From contig WNYE01000130.1 in NCBI GenBank assembly GCA_021396245.1, positions 1-64,000 of the forward strand: 64,000 bases of DNA, in the 5' to 3' direction. This document shows positions 34,403 through 45,676 of the stretch, piece after piece. Position 1 is the stretch's first letter. Each line of letters begins with the position of its first letter. The notes beneath the pieces are model-generated. The model saw only the letters and a list, made by a program, of their open reading frames with translations. It was not told where the DNA came from and ran no database searches. Both the position numbers and the translations under genes were made by a program. The stretch is from Sporothrix humicola. Lineage: Eukaryota > Ascomycota > Sordariomycetes > Ophiostomatales > Ophiostomataceae.

Positions 34403-36542
34403 TTAGTCCATCCGCTTCCGCTTCTTCTTCTGGCTGTCGCTGTCGTCAGACGAGTGCTCGCTCGCACTGCCGGGGATCTCAGAGGCAACCTGGAACAGGA
34501 CGCGGCCCATGCCAGAGTAGTCATCGCCGCCCATGGCCGGGTGGCCAGGGTACATCATATGCGGCATGTAGCCACCAGCGACGGCAGCGACCATGTCGGC
34601 CTCGTCAAAGACGTTCATCACCATGGCACCGGCACCGTGGGTGCGGGCGTGCTGGGCCAGGTTGTCCGAGCGCGAGAACTTCTTACCGCACTCGTGGCAG
34701 TTGAACGGCTTGTCGTGCGTGTGCAGCGAGCGGTAGTGGCGCTTGAGGTGCTCCTGGCGACGGAAACGGCGGTTGCAGAGGTCGCATGCAAAGATCTTGG
34801 ACGGGTCCTCGGTCAGAGACTGCTTGCGGCCGCGGCGGTTGGTGGGCACGGGGGCAGTGACGCCCTCGGTGCTCTCCTCCTCCTCGGGGGTGGCCGACTC
34901 GCCAGAGACAACGGCGGTCTCGGTCGAGGGGGGATCGGTGCTGGGCGCAGCCTCGTTGGAGGCAGCGGCAGTCTCAGTGTTCTCAGCGGCAGCAGATGCC
35001 TCGGCGTCCGACTCGGGAACCGTGGACATGGCGACGAAGCTGGCAGACGAGGTGCGCTGGCGCTTGCTGGGGTGCGAGTCGGCGCTCTCGTAGGACGTCT
35101 CCCAGGACTCGAAGAACTCAATCTCCGAGTGGGCAGTGACGGACGAGCTGGCGCGCGAGCGCAGGCTCAGGTCGGCTGAGGCGATGCTGGAGGCAGACGA
35201 GAACTCGTTGCCGAGATTGACGAGCGTGTTGACAAAGTCCTCGTCAGACTCGAGGTCGGGGAACTCTTCGAGAACAGACAGGTTGCTCGTGACAAAGTCA
35301 GCAGCGACAGGGGCGGGCGAGACAACCGAAGGAGCGGGGGTGACCTCCGTCTTCAGGTTGAAGTCGTCGTCGTCAGCAACAGGGCTGGGAGCCGACTGGA
35401 TGGCCGAGAACGTGGGCGACAGGCTGCCCTCGCTGCCGCTGACAGTCAAGTTGCGGGGGTCGCAGAAGTCGTTGTCCTGCTCCGACGCGACCGAACGAGC
35501 GTAGGGCGAAGGCGAAGGAGACAGCGAAGGGCAGGCCGAGACCGAGAGCAGGTCGGCGGTCAAGGGAGTTGCAACACCGCTAGTGGGAGCAAGGCCCTTG
35601 GCGGATTGTGACTGAGCCTGGATGAAAACTGTCGCGAAAAGTTAGAAATGGATGATGCCCGGATAAAAAATGAGCAAATGAGCGAGGAATTGGAGCTTTG
35701 TGTTGTTTTCTTTGTTTTGACCGAAATAGGGGGCCAGGTTTTGGCACCAAAGAGCCTAAAAAATGCAGCTTTGGGAAGTAAGGGGGGAAGGGCCACCGAA
35801 AACTCAGGTAAGCTCCCAACTCGCCCCGCTTATCGCCGCCTTATCGGCGTACCTTCGAGCCTAAGCCCTTTCGTCCCAACCCAAAACGCGCACAATGCAA
35901 TTCAATCGCTCAATACTCAATGCACAATCCAATTAATTACTTACCAGGTGTGAAGGGCGGCGACGCGCAGTTGGACCAGGCAGCGGCGTTGAACTGCTCA
36001 GCAGCGACGTCGACAGCAGCGGCATCCTTGGGAGCCTCGAAGCTGTCAAGGCCAGAGAACATGGGGTTAAGCGGCGTGGCCAGCATATCGCAGGCGCTCG
36101 GGCTGCCAATGGCGCTCGAGGCCGTCGAGGACAGCGGCGGCGTCGATGGCAGGCGCATGCCGTGGCCGTCAACGTTGACAAAGTCCGTCTCCAGCATGAT
36201 CGTGGGCTTGCCGTTGGCGTTGACACTAGCCACCGACCGGCGAGCGTTGCTGCCGACAATGTAGGCAGCGGCCGGGAAGGGCGCGGGAGCGGCCGTGTTG
36301 TGGGGGAACGACTTGAGCGGCTGGGGGTGCGACATGAGCACGGGCTGGGGCTGCGGGTGCTGCGAGGACGACGAGCTGGGCCGCGAGTATGTGGGCGTCG
36401 CGGGCATCATGTAGTAGTAGGCAGGCTGCTGCGGCTGCTGCTGCATCTGCTGGGGCACAAAGTGGCGGCGAGCGTCGGTCTGCTCGGGGTTGTAGAAGTA
36501 GTAGGCGGCCGGGGCCATGGGGTTGGTCATGACGGATTCCAT
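34403..36542 (-). CDS. SEB1: Seb1/Msn2-type C2H2 stress-response transcription factor (two exons)
   Basis: Exon 1 is 36542-35945 and exon 2 is 35628-34403, together 607 codons plus stop. The junction codon reads Val, continuing PFTP into FIQAQSQSAKG. Two C2H2 fingers at about residues 477-530 (FACDLCNRRFRRQEHLKRH, then FNCHECGKKFSRSDNLAQH) match the Msn2/Msn4/Seb1 class, which binds the STRE core AGGGG and is moved to the nucleus under osmotic and other stress. The N-terminus is rich in Tyr, Gln, Pro and Ser; the middle is Ser/Thr/acidic, typical of an activation region; the C-terminus is a basic cluster (KKKRKR). The start ATG has a second in-frame ATG four codons on. The assignment to the family is strong; the species-level name (seb1, msnA, msn2) is conventional. 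Confidence 0.93.
35629..35944 (-). other. Intron of SEB1 (316 nt)
   Basis: Donor GTAAGT at 35944-35939, branch site TCTAAC near 35646-35641 and acceptor CGACAG ending at 35629. This combination is the one I found that keeps the reading frame (phase 1). The nearer CAG at about 35618 would break the frame. It is long for a fungal intron and contains two GATAAG sites (CTTATC on plus at 35829-35834 and 35840-35845). Confidence 0.85.
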
Positions 36543-38350
36543 TGTGAAGTTTTTTGTCTGGGACTGTTAGATGGACGAGCTTTTCAAGATGCCAAAAAAC
36601 GAGGCAAAAATGCTCACCAAAAAAAAGTTCCGGATTGTGTTTTAAATATTAAAGTATATTGGACGAAGTGAAGTCGGTGGATGGTTGTTTCTGGTGATAA
36701 ATTGTAGTATACAGATTCAGATTGCGGCGGCGGCCAAAAGATGGTGGGTCGTGTTGAGTTGTGCGTGTAGATGTTGCGAAAAAGAGGCGTCTCGAAGTAT
36801 GTCGATAAGGAGTGGACGGCAGGTCTTGATCTGGCGAAGAAGAAACTCTGTCTGGGGTGGGAATCACAAAGATGCTGGAAGGATGTTGTACATTGGCGTA
36901 GGGCAGGCACGATGCTCGTCGAGAGATCAGTCGCTCTTTCCGTTGGTAAGGATAGTAGTAGATATACACAGGAAGAAGGGAAGGAGCAAGAGTATATATG
37001 ATGATGCAGGGAAAGAGCAGAAAAAACGAGGAGCGAAAGAGGCAAGAGGCAGGAGCAGCAAGTGATATGTATAAAGAAGGGCAGGAACGAGTTCCAAAAA
37101 ATAGTTCGAGATATCCAAAAGAGGGAAGGAAGCTGGGGAGAGAAGAAGAAGATAATAAAACAGGTAGGAACACAGCACGAGAACAAAAACACGAAGAAGT
37201 AGGATGAAGTTCCGTGATAAGGAAGGTGAGGGAAAAGAAGACGAGGGTCGGATGGAGGCTTGAGGAGAGGACGGGGGAAGCACGAGGATAAGTAGTCTTG
37301 AGTGCTTGCGTGAGAGACAAGAGAGGATACCACAAGAGGATACCAGAATACCACCACTTGCGAACGACACCCAGAATAAACGATTTAAAAAGAGTGCACA
37401 TAAAAAAAGGGAAAAAGTGAGCAGGCCACAGAGAGAGAGGAACCACACACACTCCCCAGTCGCACCTTCTCTCTCTCGTCGGTCGTCCCTCCCACACCTC
37501 TTTCCCTGCGATCAACGAAAGGCAAAAACGAGACCATGGACAGTGGACAGTGAACATGGATACATTGATAGGCAAAAGAGTGGGGCCGACCCAGGCGTGT
37601 GCAGAGAGGGAAAGACCCAGAGAGACAAGCGACAAGCAGAAGGTGCGAGGTCAGAAACGAGGAAAGAGGTATCGTCGGGGGACGGTTGGGGACCCACAGT
37701 GCACACCACCGCTGTGGGTGGGTTGGACTGGGTCTGGGGGGCGTGCGTGGATGCTCTTCTCAACGGGCTGACCCCCCCCTCCCCCCGCCCAAGAAAAAAC
37801 CCACCCTCCTCACCTTCTCTCCTCCAACCAAGCACCCATGTCTCACCAGAGAACAGAAAGGAAAAGCTGACATGGGGCAGATGGGGGGCGTGGAGAGAAA
37901 GAGAGAGGGCTTGCCACAGGGGTGGAAAGAGCACAGAGAGCGTAGAGAGAACAGAGAAAGAGCACCAAAAGAAGAATAGTCAGGGGAAAGAACGAAGGAG
38001 GGTGTGCAGATAACGGGTGGTGGAAGGAAGCAGCGAAGGGCAGGAAAAGAAGCGGACGCCCCTCCCTGTTCTGTTCTTTTGGCTTCTGCTCTGTGTCTGT
38101 GTGTCTGCTCTTTCCTTCTGTGATGTCCCCCCACCGTGGCCCTCAGGGAAAGAGCAGACCACAACGGTGAGGACACCCAAGAGCGAACCTTCAACTGCCT
38201 CCCATGCACAGGCCCCTGCTCGGTGTCCGTTCTTTCCTCGCCTCTTTTGCTGTTTTCTGCTCTTTCCTTCTGTCGTGTTTGGGGCGAAAAACGTAAAAGC
38301 AAATAAAAGAGGCAGGAACGATCGAGAGCGAGTGCAAGAATTTTGTCGTG
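36543..38350 (-). promoter_or_regulatory. SEB1 upstream region, pyrimidine-rich in gene sense
   Basis: Positions 36640-38000 are strongly purine-rich on the plus strand, so C/T-rich in the SEB1 sense, and probably hold a long leader and promoter. An ORF of over 300 codons exists here on the minus strand in one frame and another of over 240 in a second frame, showing that the low A content alone keeps frames open. Confidence 0.5.
37772..37790. other. C8-T-C6-G-C3 tract, possible G-quadruplex on the minus strand
   Basis: On the minus strand this reads as three consecutive G runs of 3, 6 and 8 separated by single bases, with a further GGG about 12 bases away. It lies about 1.2 kb upstream of SEB1 on the gene's sense strand. 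Confidence 0.5.
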
Positions 38351-38644
38351 ATGGTCCATACAACGTTATTCCCCGTAAAAGATACGTGAGTGCGACGCGC
38401 CCGGATTCCCAGTGCTACTGCAAAGTGCTCGTATCTTTTTTTGACCTCTCTTTTTCCCTTCTTGAATGTGCCTCAATGTGCATTCAGAGGACTCCATGTG
38501 CAGGATGGTGTGGGAGGCAGAAGAAGGCGCAGCACAGGTTTTAGCGTTTTAGCGCAGGGCCGCGCTAGCACCAACGCCGCGCACCACTAGGAGAGACGTT
38601 CCTCGTTCCTGCCACAGCGGGCAATTGGTCCTGCCGCTCAACTT

Positions 38645-38680
38645 TTTGGCGTATTTGGCGTGTTTGGCGTGTCTTGCGTG
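38645..38680. repeat. Tandem 9-mer TTTGGCGTG, four units
   Basis: Units at 38645, 38654, 38663 and 38672; the middle two are identical, the outer ones differ by one or two bases. Confidence 0.85.
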
Positions 38681-40449
38681 TCTGGGTCCCCTCTTGTTAG
38701 TGTGCGTTTTGGCTTTTAGCTGCTTTTTTCCTAGGAAGTTTTAGTTGCCTCCCGTATCATCAATTTCTAATTCGGGACATGGAGCCCGCTGCCCGACGGC
38801 CCTATTGGCTGGAGAGCGGATCGGTCTCGCTGGCATTACAGCGAGCTCCTGCCCTGTAACGACAACGGACGGCCATCTTATCTCGGACGTGGCGAGAGGG
38901 AAAAGAGGTATCCTACCAGGGCAAGGGCATCGCGGGGAAGACGACGGTGCATGCATACGGCAGGCGCGCCCCAGAATCATGCATCGCATTCAGCAGGTGC
39001 GAGCAGGCAGACTTTTCAGTTGTTTCCTCGGTTTGTGTTTTTTTTTTGTCTTTTTTCTCTCTCAAAAGCTCGCGAGGGATACTGCAGTACTAAGAAAGAC
39101 CTAAAGACCCAGGGAGGAAGGAGGAATGCCCAAGGGCGAGGATGACGACAGACGAAAAGCAGAGTAAAAAAAAGACGAGAAAGAACCGTCGATGCCTTGG
39201 TTCCTGGGCCTTTTTTGTGGCCTTTTCGTGGAGTTTGGAGTTTGGTGTCCTTTTTTGGTGGCCGCTTTGACCGGCCGATCTGTGCTATTGAACGCTGGCG
39301 TGCTTGCCGGTCTTTCCTACTCTGCAAATCGAGTGCCTTGTGCAAAAAAGGCCAAAAGCCAAAAAGCGGCGTCGTTCTAAAGCAGCCAAAAGGACATCAA
39401 GATGGTCAGAGAAAAGGCCAGAAAAAAGCCAAAAGAGCCACCGTGCGACAGACGGCGCTCGATGGGCTTGTGCTCGTGCTCCCTTTCGTCTTCTGTGCCT
39501 TTCGTCCATTCTTTTTCGTGTGCTTCCTGTGATCTCGTCGCTCCGACTTTGTGCCACGCCAAAAATCGAGAATGCAGGCCCGTTTTAACGCGGACGGACG
39601 CGACATGCAGCATCCAGACGAGCTTTTCTTTCAGTCTCTTTTTTCTGGTATTTTTTTATCGTTTTTTCCCTCTCTTTTTAAGTACTACCAAGCGTGCATA
39701 TGCAGTCTTCTGCTGCCAAAGCGGCCCCCTGTCCTGCTGGACCTGCAGGCACATTTTGGGCACTTTTTACTGTTTTTCGTGTGCTCCGTGCGAATCAGAG
39801 GGCAGTCTGCCCTTCTGTCGCTCTTACTTGCGTTCAACGTGCATCTGGAGGGCTTTGCCTTGCTTCCTTCCTGTCGCTTTATGTCGCTTTCCCTTTTTTT
39901 TTTTTGCTCTTGCCTACTGCATCGCGATCGCTTTGGTCGCTCCTGCCACTTCCTTGGAAAAAAGGCGGCATCTTCTTTTGCATCCATATACGAGCGATTT
40001 ATGGCCTTTTCGCTTCTTTGGTTTACAACTAACTTTCCTGCTTTCCTGCTTTCTGGCGTATGCTCGCAGCCTGCGTGCAGAGCTAGCGCCGACGGTCTGC
40101 AAACCAGGACGCAAGGTTGCGTTGGGCTGGGACGATTGGATCGTTTGGCCAGACATGTGGGCAAAAGTGAGAAACGAAGGGACGAAAGAGACGAAAGAAA
40201 CCAAAAGGACAAAAGAGATATGGAAGAGTTGAAGTCAAGGCCGTGGCTCGTTCCGTTGCGCTAAAACATTGACACGAAAGAATCCGATGGCATCAGAAAA
40301 TAGAAAATGGGGAAACGAAAATGGCAAATGGGTGGCCACAAACCTCGTATCTGCGTATCTCACCCGCCACCCCTCCCACGCAAAAGATAAAAGGATTCCA
40401 CGAACACGAGTATGGAATACAGATGGATGAGACCTATTTTGCAGGGGAA

Positions 40450-40490
40450 AAAATGATGAAAATAAAATGATGAAAATAAAATGATGAAAT
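40450..40490. repeat. Tandem 14-mer with ATGATGAAAATAAA, about three units
   Basis: ATGATG recurs at 40453, 40467 and 40481 with exact 14-base spacing. Confidence 0.9.
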
Positions 40491-41500
40491 AAATGAGAAT
40501 AAAATGGTGATAAAGGGTGAGATGTGGCGGGTGACGGACTTCAGTCGACAAAAGCGACGAACAGAATGAGAGAACAAGCGCTCGAGCTTTTTTGTGTGTC
40601 TTTTGGTTTGTTTTGTCTGTGAAAAGTGTGTGCTGTGATCCTGTGATAGTTTCTCGTCTCGTTGAGCACAAACAAAATAAGATAATATCTGAAATAAAAA
40701 AGAAATAAAACAAAAATTGTGTAGACGGGCAGAGACGCCACTCTGTGATAGGCCAGGAACGGGCGCATCTTCTTTTTCTTGTCACCAAGTCACCTCAAGA
40801 CTCAAGTCACAGCTGGTCCGGCACTGGCCAGTTGCAGGGCTGTACCTGAGAACAGGAAACAAACTGGCAAACTGACAGAAATGTATCGACCAATGAAAAA
40901 TGGCGGCCATTCAGGTGTGCGGTACATCGTGCCATCACATAAACCTGCAAATGCAGCCAGTCGATACGACAGAACGGCAAGACAGCAGGAAAACAGAATA
41001 CCTGCAAAATGCCGTCATGCAGACGGTGGAAGATGAAAAGACGAAACAACCACACCTCAGACCTGCCAAATACATCGTCAAAAGTCAAGATACGTGTGTT
41101 GCAAAGAGGGGCATCTTCTCGAGCCTCTCCAGATTTTTTTTGGCTATTTTGGTTTTTAGTCTGGTTGGTTTCCAACAAAGCCACTTTAGCGTGCGAGGAC
41201 TGCAGTTGGACGTCATTGTATTACTAGTTTCAAGGTCCAACATGCATGATAACGGCTCAGGCACCGGACATTGACATCAACTGGTCGGCCGCCAGCGTTT
41301 TTCCTTTTCAGAAACCGGCCCTTTTTACCCAAGATTGGGAAACAGAAGGAGAGAAATGCCTTTCTTTCAACAGAGGCGGAGTTGTGTGGATTTGATCCAA
41401 AAACCAAACCAAGAGACCAAAAGGAGGGGCGTGAGGAGGTGAAAGAGGGCGGCGGGTACGACGGCGTCGAGAAGGAGAGGGGTATTGAGACAAGAGTTGG

Positions 41501-42090
41501 TTTGTGGTTTTTTAAATTTTATTTGATTTTTTTTTATTCTCACTAGTTGATGCCGCACTTTGTCAATCCTTTGTAGTTCACAACCCTTTGCGTTGTCGAT
41601 CTGTGATGAGCGAAACGCCCAAAAAGAAGAATAAAACCTAGAATCACATTTGAATCCAGGAACCAAGGAAGCTGGGTTATCACATTGCTAGTTCGTCATG
41701 TGGAAAAAGATAGCAGTTAAGTGAGTAACATCACGAATATTTTCAATTGAGATATATATTAAAATAATTAAATCGACAAAACAGTGGGAAAATAAAATAA
41801 AATAAAAATAAAAATGACAAGATCAACACAGCACAAATCAAAGGAGAAAAATAAAATGCAACCACCATGAAATAATCGTCCGCACATCACGGCAAATAGA
41901 GATTGATCTTCCCTTTCCACAGCTCTACCATCCAAGCAAGGGCGTTTGTTCACAACCACACAACCACACTGCGTGCGTTAATTGCTGACGCCGCAACAGC
42001 CGCGCCGCACCGTCGATATTTGGACACAAAACAGATCATAAGATCCCCATGCTATTGGTATGTAAGAGACTTATGGCTTATAGCATAGAC
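41501..42090. other. AT-rich stretch within the desert
   Basis: Noticeably AT-rich, with poly-T, TATA-like and AAAAT repeats. No gene or element boundary recognised. Confidence 0.45.
41789..41814. repeat. (AAAAT)n microsatellite
   Basis: About five imperfect AAAAT units. Confidence 0.9.
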
Positions 42091-44664
42091 GAAAGAGGCA
42101 GAAACCCGGGTCGACTCTGTGTTGCAAAGCCTTCAAGCCCACTCCTGCCGGCAACTCATTTTATGCCCTGTGTCGTCTAAAGTGGCGACGTCTCCCGACA
42201 CTGAGATAATTGAGTTGAAACCAGGATAGGACCCTGTGGGGTTCTCCAGTCACTGGACTTTACCTTTATTACTTGTTTGGGGCTTGGGAGACGGCCTGAT
42301 GCCCCGAGTCTGTGGGTGCCGTTTTGCGGGTGCTTTGCGTAAATTATGAACACTTTATCCACCGCTCGAGTGCTCTGAGCAAAACCATTGGAAACATGCA
42401 CAGCCCAGAACCAGACTTTTTTTTGGTGGCACAAAACACAAAAACACAAAAAACGCCCTGGCATAAAATTGGCCTCTATGCAGGTGGCCTTACACAGCAG
42501 ACGACAACTTTAGTAACAAGTCCTGCCAGGGCCTCACTCAGGTACTCAGGTACCGTCCGACGTGAAATGCAGTGATATGCGACGACGCACGACGCAATAA
42601 TCTCCCGTGCTGTGCAATCAATATTCGAGACAATGAATAAGAAACAAACAAAAAACTTGGGACGGCCGCCGCCGACCAAGCCGACCAACGGAAGATGCGA
42701 GATGCCATTGTTGCCATTGTCTCGTCCGAAGGCTGTCTGCCTTTTTTCTCTTCTCACTTTTCAGCCGTCCCGGCCAGTCTGCTTTGACCAATACGCATGC
42801 AGAGCATGCCTCTGTGTCGACGCTTGTGTTTCTCGTGACTTTTGTGTCTCTGTCCCTCTCGATTTTGTCGCCTCTGCGTCGCGTCACGCCCGTCATGCAG
42901 GTCGTAGCGGATTCGTACGATGCGTGCGTGTGCCTGTCAGATCGTGGCGGTTGGACAAGAGAGGGAAAGAAAAAGACAGAAGGAATGAAAAACAATGGGC
43001 AGAAACAAAGGTGAGCATTGACCTTGCTGCATCACGCATCACGCATACGACGCCAGAAGCCGCGCGGGGAAAGAAAGAAAGACCACAAAAATGCAGAAAA
43101 TGCAGAGAAAGAGAGAGGGTCGTGTCATGTGTATGCAAGCTCTTTGACCCAGGCATTCCTACTGCCGGCCGTCCCTCGATGCTGGCCTCTCATTCGAAGA
43201 CCAAAAGAACAACCATCGAAGAAAGACACACCAAAGGACAGTGACCGGCGGGACAGAGCGCGCGCTTTGAGCCACTGGCGGCAGCGCTCCGGCCTGTGCC
43301 TTTTTTTGCTCTTTGTTCTTATTGCTTGGCTGCTGTCCGGTGGGCTGGTTCTGGCCAATCCGGGGTCTTTATTGGATTGTGAACTCTGACTGGCTGGATT
43401 TGCTGGGGCAAAAGTCAAAGACACACACACAAAAAAGGCAAAAAGGCGAAAAGGTGGTGTGGGAGGTTCCGAAGCGCAGCGACTGACGGGCGCCAGACGA
43501 CGTTTAGTCTTCTTGACAGTTGAGTCTGACGGCGGTAAACTCAAAACCTGAAACGCGGCGACACCCACAGAAAGGCACACACCTCGATAGACACTGACAA
43601 CGTGAGGAAGTGAAATCGCATTCTGGATGTTTGGACGAGAGAAGAGAGAGACGAAAGGCGGCGAAATTGTTTGCCGACTCGCAGTGTCGTGGATTCGCAT
43701 GTGCATGTCTCGTGGCAGCCGTAGGCAATTAAAGACACTCGAACAATTAAGACAAAACAGGCACCGCCCAGGCCAAACAGCTTGATTGAAGTAGGTGATG
43801 CAAATATAAACGAGTAAACGAGCAAATGTAAACGACCCAGGCGAGTGGCCCTCTCGGCGAATTTCTCTTTGGCTGGAGAACGATCACACGACACAGGCGG
43901 ACGAAACGACGGGATCGTGCCTTCCACATGTCTTCCATCGAACCTTCCATTCTGTCGTTCCCTCGTTCCCTCTTTCCTCGTTTTTAATATATTCCTCTCT
44001 TCTATCCATCGGCGTTGCCACCTATTTCGCTCTTGCCCATATTATCCGCTTGCTTCTTGATGTCGCTGTGAGGCACATACGTTTCGAGCCTTCCTGTTTT
44101 GGCCTACGAGGGGCGAACGGTTCAAACGTCGTTATCAACAGCCAAAAAGACGAACAAGAAGAAAAGCGGCCCGCACTTGCCTTTTTGCGCACGCTTTCCC
44201 CACTAGCGCCGCTTCTCTGTGGTGAACGTGTTGGTGGTGTTGGGTGGTGTTCCAATGGCTTCGTTCCTTCCCAAAACGGATCGTTTGCCCGCCTGGCCAC
44301 CGAGCAGATTGTCTCGGCTGTTTTGGTTATGCTCTTTCTCTGTCGATTTCCTGTTGTTCCTGCTCTTGCCTCCTCTCCACGATGCATCCTCATGCATGGA
44401 AAGAGCAGCCTACCGTATACAGCGGGGAAGGAAGGAAGCACATGAAAAAGGATGAAAAGAGGAAAGCGTCAGATAGAGTGAGCATTCCCCATGGAAAGAG
44501 CAAACCACAGTCCACAAACCGGCCCAAAATGACAAAATGGAAACAAAGTGATCTGTCAAGACTGCCTCCTGCCACTGCATTGGACAACACAAAAACAACA
44601 TTCTCTCAATTCTGTTCCTCTCCAGCTCTCTTCCTCTCTCTCGCCCGCCGCCACCACCATTTTG

Positions 44665-44696
44665 CATTCTCCATTCTCCATTCTCGATTTTCCATT
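44665..44696. repeat. CATTCTC-type tandem repeat
   Basis: CATTCTC recurs three times with one-base spacing, followed by a degenerate unit, within a 230-base pyrimidine-rich stretch (44530-44760). Confidence 0.85.
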
Positions 44697-45515
44697 TGTT
44701 GCTCCATCCAGCTCCATTCGACCCCATTCAGTCCATCCAGCCCTCTTTCTTTCGCCCCGTTCCCCAAATATTGAAAATTGAAATCCCGGTTGCATCTGGT
44801 TCTTCGCATCCTTTGCTTCCCATTTGCCAGATGCCCGATAGAAAGGACGCACGGAGTACCGATTTTGTGAGAGGCAACGATCAGCAAACCTCCGACCGAC
44901 CAATCTGGGGCCTCGTCTCTCGCCATCACGGCCTAGTACGACGTATCCGGATGTCGACAGAAGAAGACATCAGAAAGTGACGTCTGGTCAATGCCTTACT
45001 GGCCGAACCCCACTTGTCGTGTACGAAGTAAGTTTTTTTTCTTTGCTTTTGGCATGTCTCGGCCTCTGACTTTTTTCTTTGCTTTTTTTGCTGTTTTTAC
45101 TGCTTCTGCTGCTTCTACTGCTTTCTTTTTCTCGTTTCGCCTTCCTGCGTGTCTCGCCCGTTCCTCCCTCGCGTTGGATGTAACCCCCATCTTTTTCTGA
45201 AAACTCAAGAACATATGGACTGACGGGGCCGCGTAGTCCACATGCGAGAAGTTTCTGTGCCTCTTTGGAGGGTATCAACCTGCATGTCCTTTGCTCGTAA
45301 CGGACGCAGTTTCTGCTCAAGATACGAATGATACCTCCCACAGCACCCAAAAACCCAAAAACGACATGTCAAGATACGACTAGCCCTCTTCCTCCCTTCG
45401 TTCCCGACGGCGGTAGTTGTCTCTTCTCTGGAGTTCTGTCACAAAGTACACAGTAGCAAAAGCACAAAAGGCCATAGAAAAGAGAGGTCTCCTCGCGAGT
45501 GTTTCACCGGGATGG

Positions 45516-45547
45516 AGCCCGCCTGGCTAGTTCTGGACTAGCGGGCT
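45516..45547. repeat. Inverted repeat AGCCCGC / GCGGGCT
   Basis: A 7-base perfect inverted repeat with an 18-base spacer. No associated gene. Confidence 0.6.
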
Positions 45548-45643
45548 GTTCTTTTCACTTGTTACCACACTTTTGGTCTTTTTTCAGAACGGTGGAGTTT
45601 TGAGAAACTCTCAGAAACCAGGAAAAGAACAGCACTAGCCCAA

Positions 45644-45676
45644 CTGTCCACAACTGCCCACATCTGCCCACAGCTG
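45644..45676. repeat. Tandem 10-mer CTGCCCACAN, three units
   Basis: Units at 45644, 45654 and 45664, each beginning CTG and containing CCACA, followed by a fourth CTG. Confidence 0.85.

Larger units (their letters stand above)
38351..41500. other. Gene desert, segment 1
   Basis: No supported gene. Positions 39400-40260 hold overlapping open frames on both strands with Phe/Leu/Ser/Cys-rich translations, which I attribute to pyrimidine-rich composition. Confidence 0.5.

Noticed and set aside
36649..37635. 328-codon minus-strand frame upstream of SEB1
   Set aside because: A second frame on the same strand is also open over much of it, and the translation is Ser/Leu/Phe/Pro-rich; the pyrimidine-rich leader explains both.
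37770..38220. Several AGGGG/CCCCT (STRE) strings upstream of SEB1, suggesting autoregulation
   Set aside because: About five copies in 1.8 kb is close to the 3-4 expected by chance for a 5-mer on both strands.
39402..40264. Two overlapping plus-strand frames of 276 and 237 codons, Phe/Cys-rich
   Set aside because: Different frames open over the same DNA, low complexity, no domain; attributed to T/C-rich composition.
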